From contig JAUXSZ010000071.1 of assembly GCA_030679635.1 (NCBI GenBank), positions 1 to 16,453 on the forward strand: 16,453 bases of DNA, given 5' to 3'. Positions within the stretch are counted from its first letter, which is position 1. The number at the start of each line of letters is the position of its first letter. Made by a program: the position numbers and the translations under genes. The DNA is from Sulfuricurvum sp. GTDB taxonomy: Bacteria; Campylobacterota; Campylobacteria; Campylobacterales; Sulfurimonadaceae. Below are positions 7,274-14,749 of this stretch, one piece after another. The notes beneath the pieces were generated by a model. The model was not told the DNA's origin, made no database searches, and was given only the letters and a program-made list of their open reading frames with translations.

Positions 7274-8332
7274 TTAATCGTTATAAACGACATAATGAAC
7301 TTTTTTTTCATCGTTTGAAGAGTACATAGCATCCATCGTACCTACAAGTATCTCTTCTATCGAATGTGACGGGTTTAATTCACAGATACCAATGGCAATT
7401 TGCAGTTGAATTTCTTGATCTCCGAGAAAAAAGTTACTGGAAGAGACCAAATCATAAAGACGATCAGCAGCTCGTTTGGCATTTTCAATGTCAGTATGCT
7501 TGAGCACCATAGCAAAAATACCTTCACCGTAGTGAGCAACAATATCACTTCTGCGGGAGGTTTTGAGTAAAAGACGGGCAACGGTACGGATCATAAGCCC
7601 TTTTGCTTTTTCACTACTGATAAGGGTGACGGTTGCATTGGAAAGTTGCACCATAATCAATGAGCTTTTGTGATGAAACTCCTCGATAAGCTGGGACTCT
7701 TTGGTGAGTTTATTTAAGAGATAGCGTTTGTTATAGACGCCGTATAGGCTGTCGAAGATGGTCTCGTTCTCAACTTGTTTTACGATAGCAGCGGTTTCGC
7801 CGTAAAGCTCTTTCATATGGGAAACTTGCTTATTGAGGATACTTCCCAGCTTGCTAACATCACCCATGAGAGAGGTTAAGATATGATTTGCTGCGTTTAA
7901 AGAAGGGACATTTTTAATCTCTTCCTGCCGTTTTTCGAGAATTTTTTCCATAAGCGTCATATTTTTATAAAGAGTAGCACTTAATTGCAAGATGTTCTTG
8001 ACCGATGAAAAACCATTCTTGAGACTTTTTTCGAGATCAATATTTTTTTCGTCTTCGTCGCCATCTTCGAGTTCTAAAATAGAACCGATTTGACGACGAA
8101 TGCTCTCGCTTTTTTCTTCCAGTATTCGGTCGAAATAAAGAGAAAAATAGTTAGGAGTAGGGGGGAGATTGTCTGATATGAGAGCATCGAGAACCTCTTT
8201 AGAAAAAATTTCCAAATCACTATTAGGAGTACTAGCTGATCCTCCCTGAATCACTCCACCTTGGATGGATTTACCACTCTCAAGGCGAGAAGCCGCATTG
8301 TGCTGGAATTTTTTATCTGAATGTGTTGTCAT
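7274..8332 (-). CDS. degenerate GGDEF-domain protein, possible c-di-GMP receptor
   Basis: A 352-residue protein without membrane segments or signal peptide. Residues about 40-190 are charged and helical, with an NLPPTPNYFSLYFDRI element (55-70) like the coiled N-terminal module found in many diguanylate cyclases. Residues about 192-350 are a GGDEF fold, starting with DSLYGVYNKRYL (compare the usual DxLTGLxNRR). The signature loop, normally (Y)GGDEF, reads YGEGIF (268-273), so the residues needed for metal and GTP catalysis are lost and cyclase activity is unlikely. RRSD (260-263) retains the RxxD inhibitory-site pattern exactly five residues before the loop, as in c-di-GMP-binding GGDEF domains. 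It could be a c-di-GMP receptor or a scaffold. It lies between clpP and def with 12- and 11-bp gaps, so it is co-transcribed with them. Confidence 0.82.
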   Translation of the reverse strand: MTTHSDKKFQHNAASRLESGKSIQGGVIQGGSASTPNSDLEIFSKEVLDALISDNLPPTPNYFSLYFDRILEEKSESIRRQIGSILELEDGDEDEKNIDLEKSLKNGFSSVKNILQLSATLYKNMTLMEKILEKRQEEIKNVPSLNAANHILTSLMGDVSKLGSILNKQVSHMKELYGETAAIVKQVENETIFDSLYGVYNKRYLLNKLTKESQLIEEFHHKSSLIMVQLSNATVTLISSEKAKGLMIRTVARLLLKTSRRSDIVAHYGEGIFAMVLKHTDIENAKRAADRLYDLVSSSNFFLGDQEIQLQIAIGICELNPSHSIEEILVGTMDAMYSSNDEKKVHYVVYND

Positions 8333-8344
8333 GTCTCTACTTTA

Positions 8345-8941
8345 TTATTTCTCTTCTTTTTCTTTTTGAACAAGTACTTCATCAATGATACCATATTCTA
8401 CACCTTCTGCGGCAGACATAAAGTTGTCGCGATCGGTATCTTTTTCGAGTTTTTTAACACTTTGTCCACAGTTTTTTGCCAAAATCTCGTTGAGCTCAGC
8501 TTTCATACGTAAAATCTCTTTGGCTTGAATCTCAATATCGGTTGCTTGACCCTGTGCACCGCCTAGAGGCTGATGGATCATGATACGTGCGTGAGGTAGA
8601 GCATAACGCTTTCCTTTGGCCCCTGAACTTAATAAAAAGGCTCCCATGGATGCCGCTTGACCGATACAAATCGTGCAGATATCGGGACGAATGTAGTTCA
8701 TTGTGTCATAAATAGCCATACCTGCCGTGATAACACCGCCCGGAGAGTTGATGTAAAAAAAGATATCTTTTTGAGGATCTTCGGCTTCCAAAAACAGCAT
8801 CTGCGCTACGATGGAGGAGGCAACTTGATCGTTTACTTCGCCACTTAGCATGATGATGCGATCTTTGAGGAGACGTGAATAGATGTCATACGAACGCTCA
8901 CCGCGTCCGGTCTTCTCGATGACGTAAGGAATGTAGCTCAT
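8345..8941 (-). CDS. clpP: ATP-dependent Clp protease proteolytic subunit
   Basis: A 198-residue ClpP serine protease that forms the tetradecameric proteolytic chamber served by ClpX or ClpA. The catalytic triad is complete: Ser98 in GQAASMGAFLL, His123 in MIHQPLGG and Asp172 in DRDNFMSA. The oxyanion-region segment NSPGG (65-69) and the C-terminal YGIIDEVL are also present. Length and N-terminus (MSYIPYVIEKTGRGER) match the family, with only a very short propeptide at most. It starts 5 bp after the tig stop, the conserved tig-clpP pairing seen in many bacteria, but clpX does not follow here. The ribosome binding site is poor, consistent with coupling to tig translation. Confidence 0.97.
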   Translation of the reverse strand: MSYIPYVIEKTGRGERSYDIYSRLLKDRIIMLSGEVNDQVASSIVAQMLFLEAEDPQKDIFFYINSPGGVITAGMAIYDTMNYIRPDICTICIGQAASMGAFLLSSGAKGKRYALPHARIMIHQPLGGAQGQATDIEIQAKEILRMKAELNEILAKNCGQSVKKLEKDTDRDNFMSAAEGVEYGIIDEVLVQKEKEEK

Positions 8942-8946
8942 AGTGC

Positions 8947-10242
8947 TTACTTGATTTTATCGTTAAGCAATTTGCTAAGTACGCGATCTTCGATCATCGC
9001 CATTTGGATAGCCGGGAGGTAGCCGGATTCTTGGTAGTTTTTGTAAACCGCCGCAGGATCTTGACCCATTTGCATTGCTTCGTAATAGATCGTTTGCATC
9101 AGCTCTTGTTCATTGACGGCGATACTCTCCGCCTTAGCCAATGCATCTACGATAAAGGTCGCTTTTACAGCACGGCATGCGTCCTCACGGAACATTTCGC
9201 GCATCTCTTTGAGCTTATCCGTATTGTCACGAAGTTCTTCGATTTCAGCTTCAGTCATCTCGCGTGCTTTTTTATTGAGAGCCATATCGATCTCTTGCTC
9301 TACGATGAACTCCGGAAGATCAATCGTGAAAGTTGCCACAAAATGTTCCATAAGATTCGGCTTTAGCTCGTCGTTATAAAGCTTGCTCATCTCTTCGGTT
9401 TCAAGCTGTTCTTTCACTTTTTCTTTAAGCATCTCAAGGGTTGCATCGTCGAAACCAGGAAGCATTTTTTTCGCCAACTCGTCATCGAGAACGACGCTCT
9501 CTTTTGCTTGGATTGCATGAACTTTGACGTTAAAGCTTGCAGGTTTACCTGCCAATTTCGCTCCGCCGTAGTTTTCAGGGAAAGTGACATTAATGGTTTT
9601 TTCATCCCCTTTTTTCATCCCGATCACCTGCTCTTCGAAGCCCGGAATAAACTGTCCGCCGCCAAGACGTAGGGAGAAGTTTTCGGCTTTACCGCCCTCA
9701 AATGCTACGCCATCAACGAAACCTTCAAAATCGATTAACGCCGTGTCGCTATCAACGAGTGCGCGCTCTTCATCGATATTTACCAACGGTGCCTGCGCGC
9801 TTGCAAGCTCTTCGATGCGTGCCAATACGGCCTCATCGGAAACGGAAGGTTTGACAAAATCAGGAATCATAGCAACATAGTCACCCAATTCGATGGTAGG
9901 GCGTGTAGCGATAGTAACTTCAACCTCGATGCCGTTGTCGTTTTTTTCAAATTTCGTGATTTGCGGTTCACCGATAAGGGTATCGGCAGCGATATCCATC
10001 AGTTTAAGCCCTTCGTTGAGCAAATCGCGAAGCGCTTGCGCTTCAGCGTCTTGGACCAAACGCTCACCGTACTGTTTCTTGACGGCATCCATTGGAACTT
10101 TACCTTTACGGAAACCAGGAACTTTCGCATCTTTACTCAGTTGTTTGGCGATTTTTTCGATATTTGTATCGATCATATTGTGTGTAATGGCCGCATTTAT
10201 CTTTGCATTTGCCGTATTGATTTTATTAGTTGTGATTTTCAT
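8947..10242 (-). CDS. tig: trigger factor (ribosome-associated chaperone)
   Basis: A 431-residue trigger factor, essentially the same length as the E. coli protein. It binds beside the ribosomal exit tunnel and shields nascent chains. The ribosome-binding domain carries the signature GFRKGKVP (43-50), a slight variant of GFRxGxxP. A FKBP-type peptidyl-prolyl isomerase domain follows (about 160-245, with DFEGFVDG, GGGQFIPGFE and FPENYGG). The long helical C-terminal chaperone domain fills the rest. The start is supported by AAAGGGA about five bases before the ATG. It is the first gene of the minus-strand block and is divergent from folE. Confidence 0.97.
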   Translation of the reverse strand: MKITTNKINTANAKINAAITHNMIDTNIEKIAKQLSKDAKVPGFRKGKVPMDAVKKQYGERLVQDAEAQALRDLLNEGLKLMDIAADTLIGEPQITKFEKNDNGIEVEVTIATRPTIELGDYVAMIPDFVKPSVSDEAVLARIEELASAQAPLVNIDEERALVDSDTALIDFEGFVDGVAFEGGKAENFSLRLGGGQFIPGFEEQVIGMKKGDEKTINVTFPENYGGAKLAGKPASFNVKVHAIQAKESVVLDDELAKKMLPGFDDATLEMLKEKVKEQLETEEMSKLYNDELKPNLMEHFVATFTIDLPEFIVEQEIDMALNKKAREMTEAEIEELRDNTDKLKEMREMFREDACRAVKATFIVDALAKAESIAVNEQELMQTIYYEAMQMGQDPAAVYKNYQESGYLPAIQMAMIEDRVLSKLLNDKIK

Positions 10243-10388
10243 TGAATCCCTTTATGGCTGTTTGTTGTCTTTGATGACTAAATGGCGAAAATAATATCTA
10301 AAAAGGGTTAAACTATGGCTGAACCAAATCAAAACAAAAGCAAATGAGTGTTAGAGTCACGAAATTATCTTTAATAGAGCAGGTGCAC
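10243..10388. promoter_or_regulatory. divergent tig/folE intergenic region
   Basis: This 146-bp gap separates divergently read tig and folE-fliI and must hold both promoters. An AT-rich stretch at about 10290-10300 contains ATAATA on the + strand and TATTAT on the - strand, so the two -10 elements may nearly overlap, but no strong consensus is visible. The + strand also holds AAAAGGG followed by an ATG at 10315 that opens a 10-codon frame. No hairpin or riboswitch-like structure was seen. Confidence 0.4.
10315..10347 (+). other. possible 10-codon upstream ORF in the folE leader
   Basis: The frame reads MAEPNQNKSK then TGA. It is preceded by AAAAGGG at a workable distance, a better ribosome binding site than that of the longer folE start. 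Its stop overlaps the in-frame folE codon ATG at 10344 as ATGA, the arrangement of translational coupling. It may be chance, since ten codons carry little information. If real, it would argue for a longer FolE N-terminus or a leader peptide controlling folE. Confidence 0.2.
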
Positions 10389-10973
10389 ATGGCCTTAAAT
10401 GACCAAGAACATTTTGTAGAAGCAGTACGGACGATGATCGGTCATGTCGGCGAAGATGCGAATCGTGAGGGGCTTCTCAAGACTCCTGAACGGGTTCTCA
10501 AAGCGTACGAATTCATGTTCGGAGGGTACCAAGAAGATCCACAAGCGATATTGAATTCAGCGATGTTTTCTAGCAGTAACGACGAAATGGTACTGATCAA
10601 AGACATCGAGTTTTACTCCACATGCGAGCATCATCTCCTCCCAATTATCGGTCGGGCGCATATTGCCTATATCCCCGATGGGAAAGTCGTCGGACTCTCA
10701 AAAATTCCCAGAGTGGTGGATGTCTTTGCACGACGCATGCAGATCCAAGAACAGCTCACCGAGCAGATTGCCGATGCGCTGATGCAGTCGATCAGTCCTA
10801 AAGGGGTTGCGGTAGTAATCCAAGCACGGCACATGTGTATGGAGATGCGCGGAGTGCAAAAAATCAGTTCGACAACAACGTCGAGTGCTTTGCGAGGTCT
10901 TTTTAAGCGAGATGAAAAAACTCGGATGGAATTTTTTAATCTGATTAATTCTCCGGCGGGTAACCGCTACTAA
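10389..10973 (+). CDS. folE: GTP cyclohydrolase I
   Basis: FolE converts GTP to 7,8-dihydroneopterin triphosphate, the first step to tetrahydrofolate and other pterins. The product is 194 residues from the chosen start. The zinc ligands are present: Cys79 and His82 in YSTCEHHLLP and Cys150 in ARHMCMEMRG. GEDANREGLLKTPERV and the C-terminal EFFNLI are also typical. I chose the ATG at 10389 because AGCAGG lies five bases before it and the resulting N-terminus (MALNDQEHFVEAV) matches the usual length of about 190. An in-frame ATG at 10344 would add 15 residues but has no visible ribosome binding site. fliI follows after 7 bp, so the two are likely co-transcribed. Confidence 0.93.
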   Translation: MALNDQEHFVEAVRTMIGHVGEDANREGLLKTPERVLKAYEFMFGGYQEDPQAILNSAMFSSSNDEMVLIKDIEFYSTCEHHLLPIIGRAHIAYIPDGKVVGLSKIPRVVDVFARRMQIQEQLTEQIADALMQSISPKGVAVVIQARHMCMEMRGVQKISSTTTSSALRGLFKRDEKTRMEFFNLINSPAGNRY

Positions 10974-10980
10974 TGTCCCG

Positions 10981-12288
10981 ATGCCTTTAAAAGCCCTTCG
11001 AGAGCGTCTTGGAAAAGAGAAACTCCACACCATTTTCGGAACCATTACTAAAATCAGTCCTACGGTCATGGTGGCGGAGGGATTGCACGTCAGTATCGGA
11101 GACACGGTCAGTATTGTCTCTGATGTGAGCGGAGCAGAAGCGCTTGGAATGGTAAGCGAAGTGGAGCGAAACCGCTTTTTTATCACCCCTTTTCGATTTG
11201 TGGAGGGGTTCCGTGCAGGGGATCATGTTTTTCCCAATCAAACGGGGATGGCCATAGAGGTCGGAGAGGGGCTTTTGGGGCGTGTTGTGGATCCGTTTAT
11301 GAAGCCGATTGACGGTAAAGGGGCTATTTTTGGCGGCCATGTCGAGCCGATTATCAAGGCACCTATCGCGGCGATGAAGCGGGGGATGATTGATGAAGTC
11401 TTTAGCGTCGGGGTCAAAACCATCGACGGATTGCTGACGTGCGGAAAAGGGCAAAAACTCGGGATTTTTGCGGGAAGCGGTGTAGGCAAATCGACGCTGA
11501 TGGGGATGATCGTTCGCGGGTCTCAGGCACCGATAAAGGTAGTGGCCCTCATCGGTGAGCGTGGGCGGGAAGTTCCTGAATTTATCGAAAAAAGTCTCGG
11601 GGGCAATCTCGAAAATACCGTATTGGTTGTCGCGACGAGTGATGATTCGCCGCTGATGCGTAAATACGGTGCCTTTAGCGCGATGAGTGTGGCGGAGTAT
11701 TTTAAGTCACAGGGGCATGATGTCCTCTTTATGATGGATTCCGTCACCCGTTTTGCGATGGCGCAGCGTGAAATCGGTCTTGCTCTCGGGGAACCTCCTA
11801 CATCCAAAGGATATCCTCCCTCTTCTCTTACTCTTTTGCCACAGCTCATGGAGCGTGCAGGCAAAGAGGAGGGACACGGGTCGATCACCGCATTTTTTAC
11901 GGTTCTTGTGGAAGGGGATGATATGAGCGATCCCATCGCCGATCAGTCACGCTCTATTTTAGACGGACACATCGTCCTCTCACGGGAATTGACCGATTTT
12001 GGCATCTATCCCCCGATCCATATTCTCAACTCTGCATCGCGCGTCATGAATGACATTATCACCCCTGAACATTTGAGCGCGGTACGTCGTTTTCGTCGCC
12101 TCTATACACTGCTAAAAGAGAATGAGATGCTGATTCGTATCGGTGCCTATGTCAAAGGTTCAGACAAAGAACTCGACGAAGCAATAGCAAAGAAAGAGCA
12201 GATGGAAGCCTTTTTGTCGCAAGAGGCAACGGTCATTAGTGATTTTCAAGAGAGTGTTGATCAGATGATTGCGCTGATGAGCCTATAA
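10981..12288 (+). CDS. fliI: flagellar export ATPase FliI
   Basis: A 435-residue ATPase of the flagellar type III export apparatus, related to F1-ATPase alpha/beta subunits. It shows Walker A AGSGVGKS (164-171), a Walker B strand DVLFMMDS (247-254), the FliI/YscN-type PQLMERAG segment (287-294) and the ATP synthase alpha/beta signature around PIADQSRSILDGH (318-330). The ring hydrolyses ATP at the export gate to help unload rod, hook and filament subunits from their chaperones; a flagellated cell is implied. I favour FliI over injectisome ATPases because of the general sequence and the folE neighbour, as in Campylobacter. The ATG at 10981 lies 7 bp after the folE stop. An earlier ATG at 10973 overlaps that stop but ends after five codons, so it is not the start. 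Confidence 0.95.
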   Translation: MPLKALRERLGKEKLHTIFGTITKISPTVMVAEGLHVSIGDTVSIVSDVSGAEALGMVSEVERNRFFITPFRFVEGFRAGDHVFPNQTGMAIEVGEGLLGRVVDPFMKPIDGKGAIFGGHVEPIIKAPIAAMKRGMIDEVFSVGVKTIDGLLTCGKGQKLGIFAGSGVGKSTLMGMIVRGSQAPIKVVALIGERGREVPEFIEKSLGGNLENTVLVVATSDDSPLMRKYGAFSAMSVAEYFKSQGHDVLFMMDSVTRFAMAQREIGLALGEPPTSKGYPPSSLTLLPQLMERAGKEEGHGSITAFFTVLVEGDDMSDPIADQSRSILDGHIVLSRELTDFGIYPPIHILNSASRVMNDIITPEHLSAVRRFRRLYTLLKENEMLIRIGAYVKGSDKELDEAIAKKEQMEAFLSQEATVISDFQESVDQMIALMSL

Positions 12289-12420
12289 TAATTAATTCTT
12301 AAACTACGCTAAATATAAAAAACCCTTAAGGTTAGTATAACGTCGGTTGCACTATCATCCCAAAAGTTAAACAAGATAAAAATTGTCTTATATTAAATCA
12401 CCTCATATTAGGAGAGTCTC
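12289..12420 (+). promoter_or_regulatory. fliI-nifS intergenic region with likely nifS promoter
   Basis: A 132-bp AT-rich gap. A candidate -10, TATATT within TTATATTAAAT (about 12389-12399), lies upstream of a clear ribosome binding site AGGAGAG (12410-12416) that serves nifS. A second -10-like TATAAC lies at about 12336-12341 beside CCTTAAGG, an 8-bp palindrome that could be an operator half or a weak hairpin after fliI. No strong intrinsic terminator for fliI is seen, so some read-through into nifS is possible. I could not match a definite Fur or IscR-type box. Confidence 0.45.
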
Positions 12421-13635
12421 ATGAATGTCTATTTGGACAATAACGCTACTACGATGGTTGATCCCGCTGTTGTTGAGGCGATGATGCCGTTTTTTAGCGA
12501 AATCTACGGTAACCCTAGCTCACTGCACCGCTATGGAACCGCATCGCATCCAGCGATCACTAAAGCGATCAATCAGATGTACAAGGCGATCAATGCCTCG
12601 GACAAAGATGATGTTGTTTTCACCTCTTGCGCTACGGAAGCGAACAATTGGGTTCTTAAATCGGTGTGGATCGACAAAATCCTGCACGGGGAAAAAAATC
12701 ACATCGTCACAACCGAGATCGAGCACCCGTCTGTTCTGTCAACCTGTAAATTTCTCGAAGATCAGGGTGTTAAAGTAACCTATTTGCCGGTTAATGATCA
12801 AGGGATTGTGGAAGCGCATACGGTTCGCAGTTTCATCACCGAAAAAACAGCACTGGTATCGATCATGTGGGCAAATAATGAAACAGGGATGATTTTTCCG
12901 ATTCAAGAGATCGGTGAGATTTGTAAAGAAAAAGGGGTCTTATTTCACACAGATGCCGTTCAGGCTGTCGGTAAAATTCCGGTTGACCTGAGTGTCGTTC
13001 ATGTTGATTTTCTCTCCATGTCGGCCCATAAATTTCATGGTCCTAAAGGGATCGGTGCCCTTTATATCCGTGAGTCACAAAAGTTGACTCCGTTGTTGCA
13101 CGGTGGAGAGCACATGGGGGGACGCCGTTCAGGTACCCTCAATGTCCCTTATATCGTTGGAATGGGAAAAGCGATTGAAATTGCGACAGAGAATATTGAA
13201 GAAAAAATGGCCGCAATCGCGGCAAAGCGTGACCGCTTGGAAGATGCATTGCTCTCTGGATTGACGGACGTCTTTACGGTCGGGGATAGAGCCAATCGTA
13301 CGCCGAATACCATTTTGATCTCGATTCGCGGGGTTGAAGGTGAGGGGATGCTGTGGGATCTCAACAACGCCCTTATCGGCGCTTCGACGGGATCGGCGTG
13401 TGCGTCGGAAGATTTGGAAGCAAATTCGGTGATGCTCGCTATCGGCGCTGACAATGAGTTGGCTCATACGGGAATCCGTTTGAGTTTGAGCCGTTTTACT
13501 ACCGATGCTGAGATCGATTATGTTATTGAGCGTTTCGAATCGGCAGTTTCACGTCTACGTGCTATCTCGAGTTCGTATGCAATCGTACAACCAACCGCTG
13601 GCGGCGCTGCTGCCGAGTGCGGAATACATCACTAA
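12421..13635 (+). CDS. nifS: NifS-type cysteine desulfurase
   Basis: A 404-residue PLP-dependent class V aminotransferase-fold enzyme that takes sulfur from cysteine and passes it as persulfide to the Fe-S scaffold. Key residues are visible: N-terminal YLDNNATT, His102 in EHPSV, Asp178 and Gln181 in HTDAVQ, Lys204 in SAHKFHGPKG (Schiff base to PLP), the RRSGTLN segment (235-241) and the active-site Cys327 in STGSACAS. The short loop around Cys327 fits the group I (NifS/IscS) type rather than SufS. A short C-terminal extension ends in AAAECGIHH. The gene has a strong ribosome binding site and is followed by nifU after 11 bp, so the two form one operon. In Campylobacterota this pair is the general Fe-S system, not evidence of nitrogen fixation. 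Confidence 0.95.
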   Translation: MNVYLDNNATTMVDPAVVEAMMPFFSEIYGNPSSLHRYGTASHPAITKAINQMYKAINASDKDDVVFTSCATEANNWVLKSVWIDKILHGEKNHIVTTEIEHPSVLSTCKFLEDQGVKVTYLPVNDQGIVEAHTVRSFITEKTALVSIMWANNETGMIFPIQEIGEICKEKGVLFHTDAVQAVGKIPVDLSVVHVDFLSMSAHKFHGPKGIGALYIRESQKLTPLLHGGEHMGGRRSGTLNVPYIVGMGKAIEIATENIEEKMAAIAAKRDRLEDALLSGLTDVFTVGDRANRTPNTILISIRGVEGEGMLWDLNNALIGASTGSACASEDLEANSVMLAIGADNELAHTGIRLSLSRFTTDAEIDYVIERFESAVSRLRAISSSYAIVQPTAGGAAAECGIHH

Positions 13636-13646
13636 AGGATTCTATT

Positions 13647-14621
13647 ATGGCAAAAAATGATTTATTGGGCGGATCTCTTTGGGATCAGTACTCGAACAAA
13701 GTAACAACGTTGATGAACAACCCGACCAATCAGGGTGAAATTACGCAAGAAGAGTGCGATGCTGCCGGTCACAAGCTGATCGTGGCGGATTTCGGCGCAG
13801 AGAGCTGCGGTGATGCGGTCCGTTTGTATTGGGAAGTTGATCCAAAAGACGACACGATTGTCAGTTCAAAATTTAAAAGTTTTGGCTGCGGTACCGCAAT
13901 CGCTTCGTCGGATATGATGGCAGAACTTTGTATCGGCAAAACGGTTCAACAGGCGGTAAAGATTACCAACATCGATGTTGAAATGGCACTGCGTGATGAT
14001 CCCGAAACACCAGCCGTACCGCCACAAAAAATGCACTGTTCGGTTATGGCCTATGACGTTATTAAAAAAGCGGCTGGATTGTACCTTGGGGTGGATGAGG
14101 CAAGTTTTGAAGATGAGATTATCGTGTGCGAATGTGCCCGTGTCAGTCTTGGGACGCTTCGTGAGGTCATTCGTCTGAATGATCTTAAGACGATCGAGCA
14201 GATTACCGACTATACGAAAGCCGGCGGTTTTTGTAAATCATGTATTAAGCCAGGCGGCCACGAAGCTCGTGAGTATTATCTTGTTGATATCCTCGCGGGT
14301 GTACGCCACGAGATGGATGTTGAAAAAATGCAGGCGGCTGCAGATGCGGGCGGCCACGGTGATTTTGAAACGATGACATTGGTTCAAAAAATCAAAGCCA
14401 TTGATGCGGTTATCGACGAAAGCGTCCGTCAGTTCCTTATTATGGACGGCGGTAACATGGAAGTTATCGATATCAAAGATTCACCGGACTATATCGATGT
14501 CTATATCCGCTATTTGGGTTCATGTTCAGGGTGTTCAAGTTCAACAACGGGTACCTTGTACGCGATTGAATCCACACTCAAAGAAAAACTCTCTTCAAAA
14601 ATCCGCGTTTTACCTATCTAA
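13647..14621 (+). CDS. nifU: NifU, three-domain Fe-S cluster scaffold
   Basis: A 324-residue full-length NifU. Domain 1 (about 10-145) is an IscU-like scaffold with cluster cysteines Cys54 (ESCGD), Cys81 (FGCGTA) and Cys131 (MHCSVMA). Domain 2 is the BFD-like permanent [2Fe-2S] domain, with Cys161, Cys163, Cys196 and Cys199 in the CxC-x32-CxxC spacing known from Azotobacter NifU. Domain 3 (about 245-324) is the NifU C-terminal scaffold with Cys293 and Cys296 (GSCSGCSSS). All nine expected cysteines are kept, so it should receive sulfur from the adjacent NifS and assemble clusters. I start it at 13647 because AAAGGA (13634-13639) lies seven bases before. An upstream in-frame ATG at 13617 would overlap nifS and add ten unconserved residues. 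Confidence 0.95.
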   Translation: MAKNDLLGGSLWDQYSNKVTTLMNNPTNQGEITQEECDAAGHKLIVADFGAESCGDAVRLYWEVDPKDDTIVSSKFKSFGCGTAIASSDMMAELCIGKTVQQAVKITNIDVEMALRDDPETPAVPPQKMHCSVMAYDVIKKAAGLYLGVDEASFEDEIIVCECARVSLGTLREVIRLNDLKTIEQITDYTKAGGFCKSCIKPGGHEAREYYLVDILAGVRHEMDVEKMQAAADAGGHGDFETMTLVQKIKAIDAVIDESVRQFLIMDGGNMEVIDIKDSPDYIDVYIRYLGSCSGCSSSTTGTLYAIESTLKEKLSSKIRVLPI

Positions 14622-14645
14622 CAATAGCAACTATAATTTTTAAAA

Positions 14646-14662
14646 GCGCAGCGTAGCTGCGC
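14646..14662. terminator. GC-rich perfect hairpin after nifU
   Basis: GCGCAGC (14646-14652), loop GTA, GCTGCGC (14656-14662) form a perfect 7-bp stem 24 bases after the nifU stop. It could terminate nifSU transcription, but the following sequence (GTGGGCTTTCC) has no proper T-run, so it may equally be part of the longer structured element that continues to 14739. Confidence 0.5.
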
Positions 14663-14739
14663 GTGGGCTTTCCGCTGAGGACATTGTGCCCCTTGCGGGT
14701 AAAACTCAGCGCTAGCGTACAATCGGGATGTGTTCCGAT
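14646..14739. repeat. multi-hairpin intergenic element between nifU and phoH
   Basis: After the first hairpin (14646-14662), CGCTGAG (14673-14679) pairs perfectly with CTCAGCG (14705-14711), enclosing a CCC/GGG mini-stem. The 3' arm runs into the palindrome CGCTAGCG (14710-14717). A third stem joins ATCGGGA (14722-14728) to TTCCGAT (14733-14739) with one G-U pair and a TGTG loop. ATTGT (14683-14687) is also complementary to ACAAT (14719-14723), allowing an alternative or pseudoknot pairing. No open reading frame, tRNA shape or promoter was recognised. Base composition is more GC-rich than the other gaps. The arrangement suggests a REP- or MITE-like dispersed palindromic repeat or a structured 3' UTR; copy number cannot be judged from this window. 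Confidence 0.5.
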
Positions 14740-14749
14740 GGCGTATTAA

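Noticed and set aside
10973..10990. ATG overlapping the folE stop as the fliI start
   Set aside because: It is in a different frame and reaches a stop after five codons; the ATG at 10981 opens the full FliI frame.
13617..13646. Earlier in-frame ATG for NifU overlapping the end of nifS
   Set aside because: The ATG at 13647 has AAAGGA at ideal spacing and gives the usual N-terminus; the extra ten residues have no family support.
12421..14621. nifS-nifU as part of a nitrogen-fixation island
   Set aside because: No nifHDK, nifB or nif regulator is in the window, and Campylobacterota commonly use this pair for general Fe-S assembly.
14640..14745. tRNA or small known RNA in the nifU-phoH gap
   Set aside because: The stems do not make a cloverleaf, there is no T-loop GTTCGA-type sequence or CCA end, and I recognise no known RNA family.
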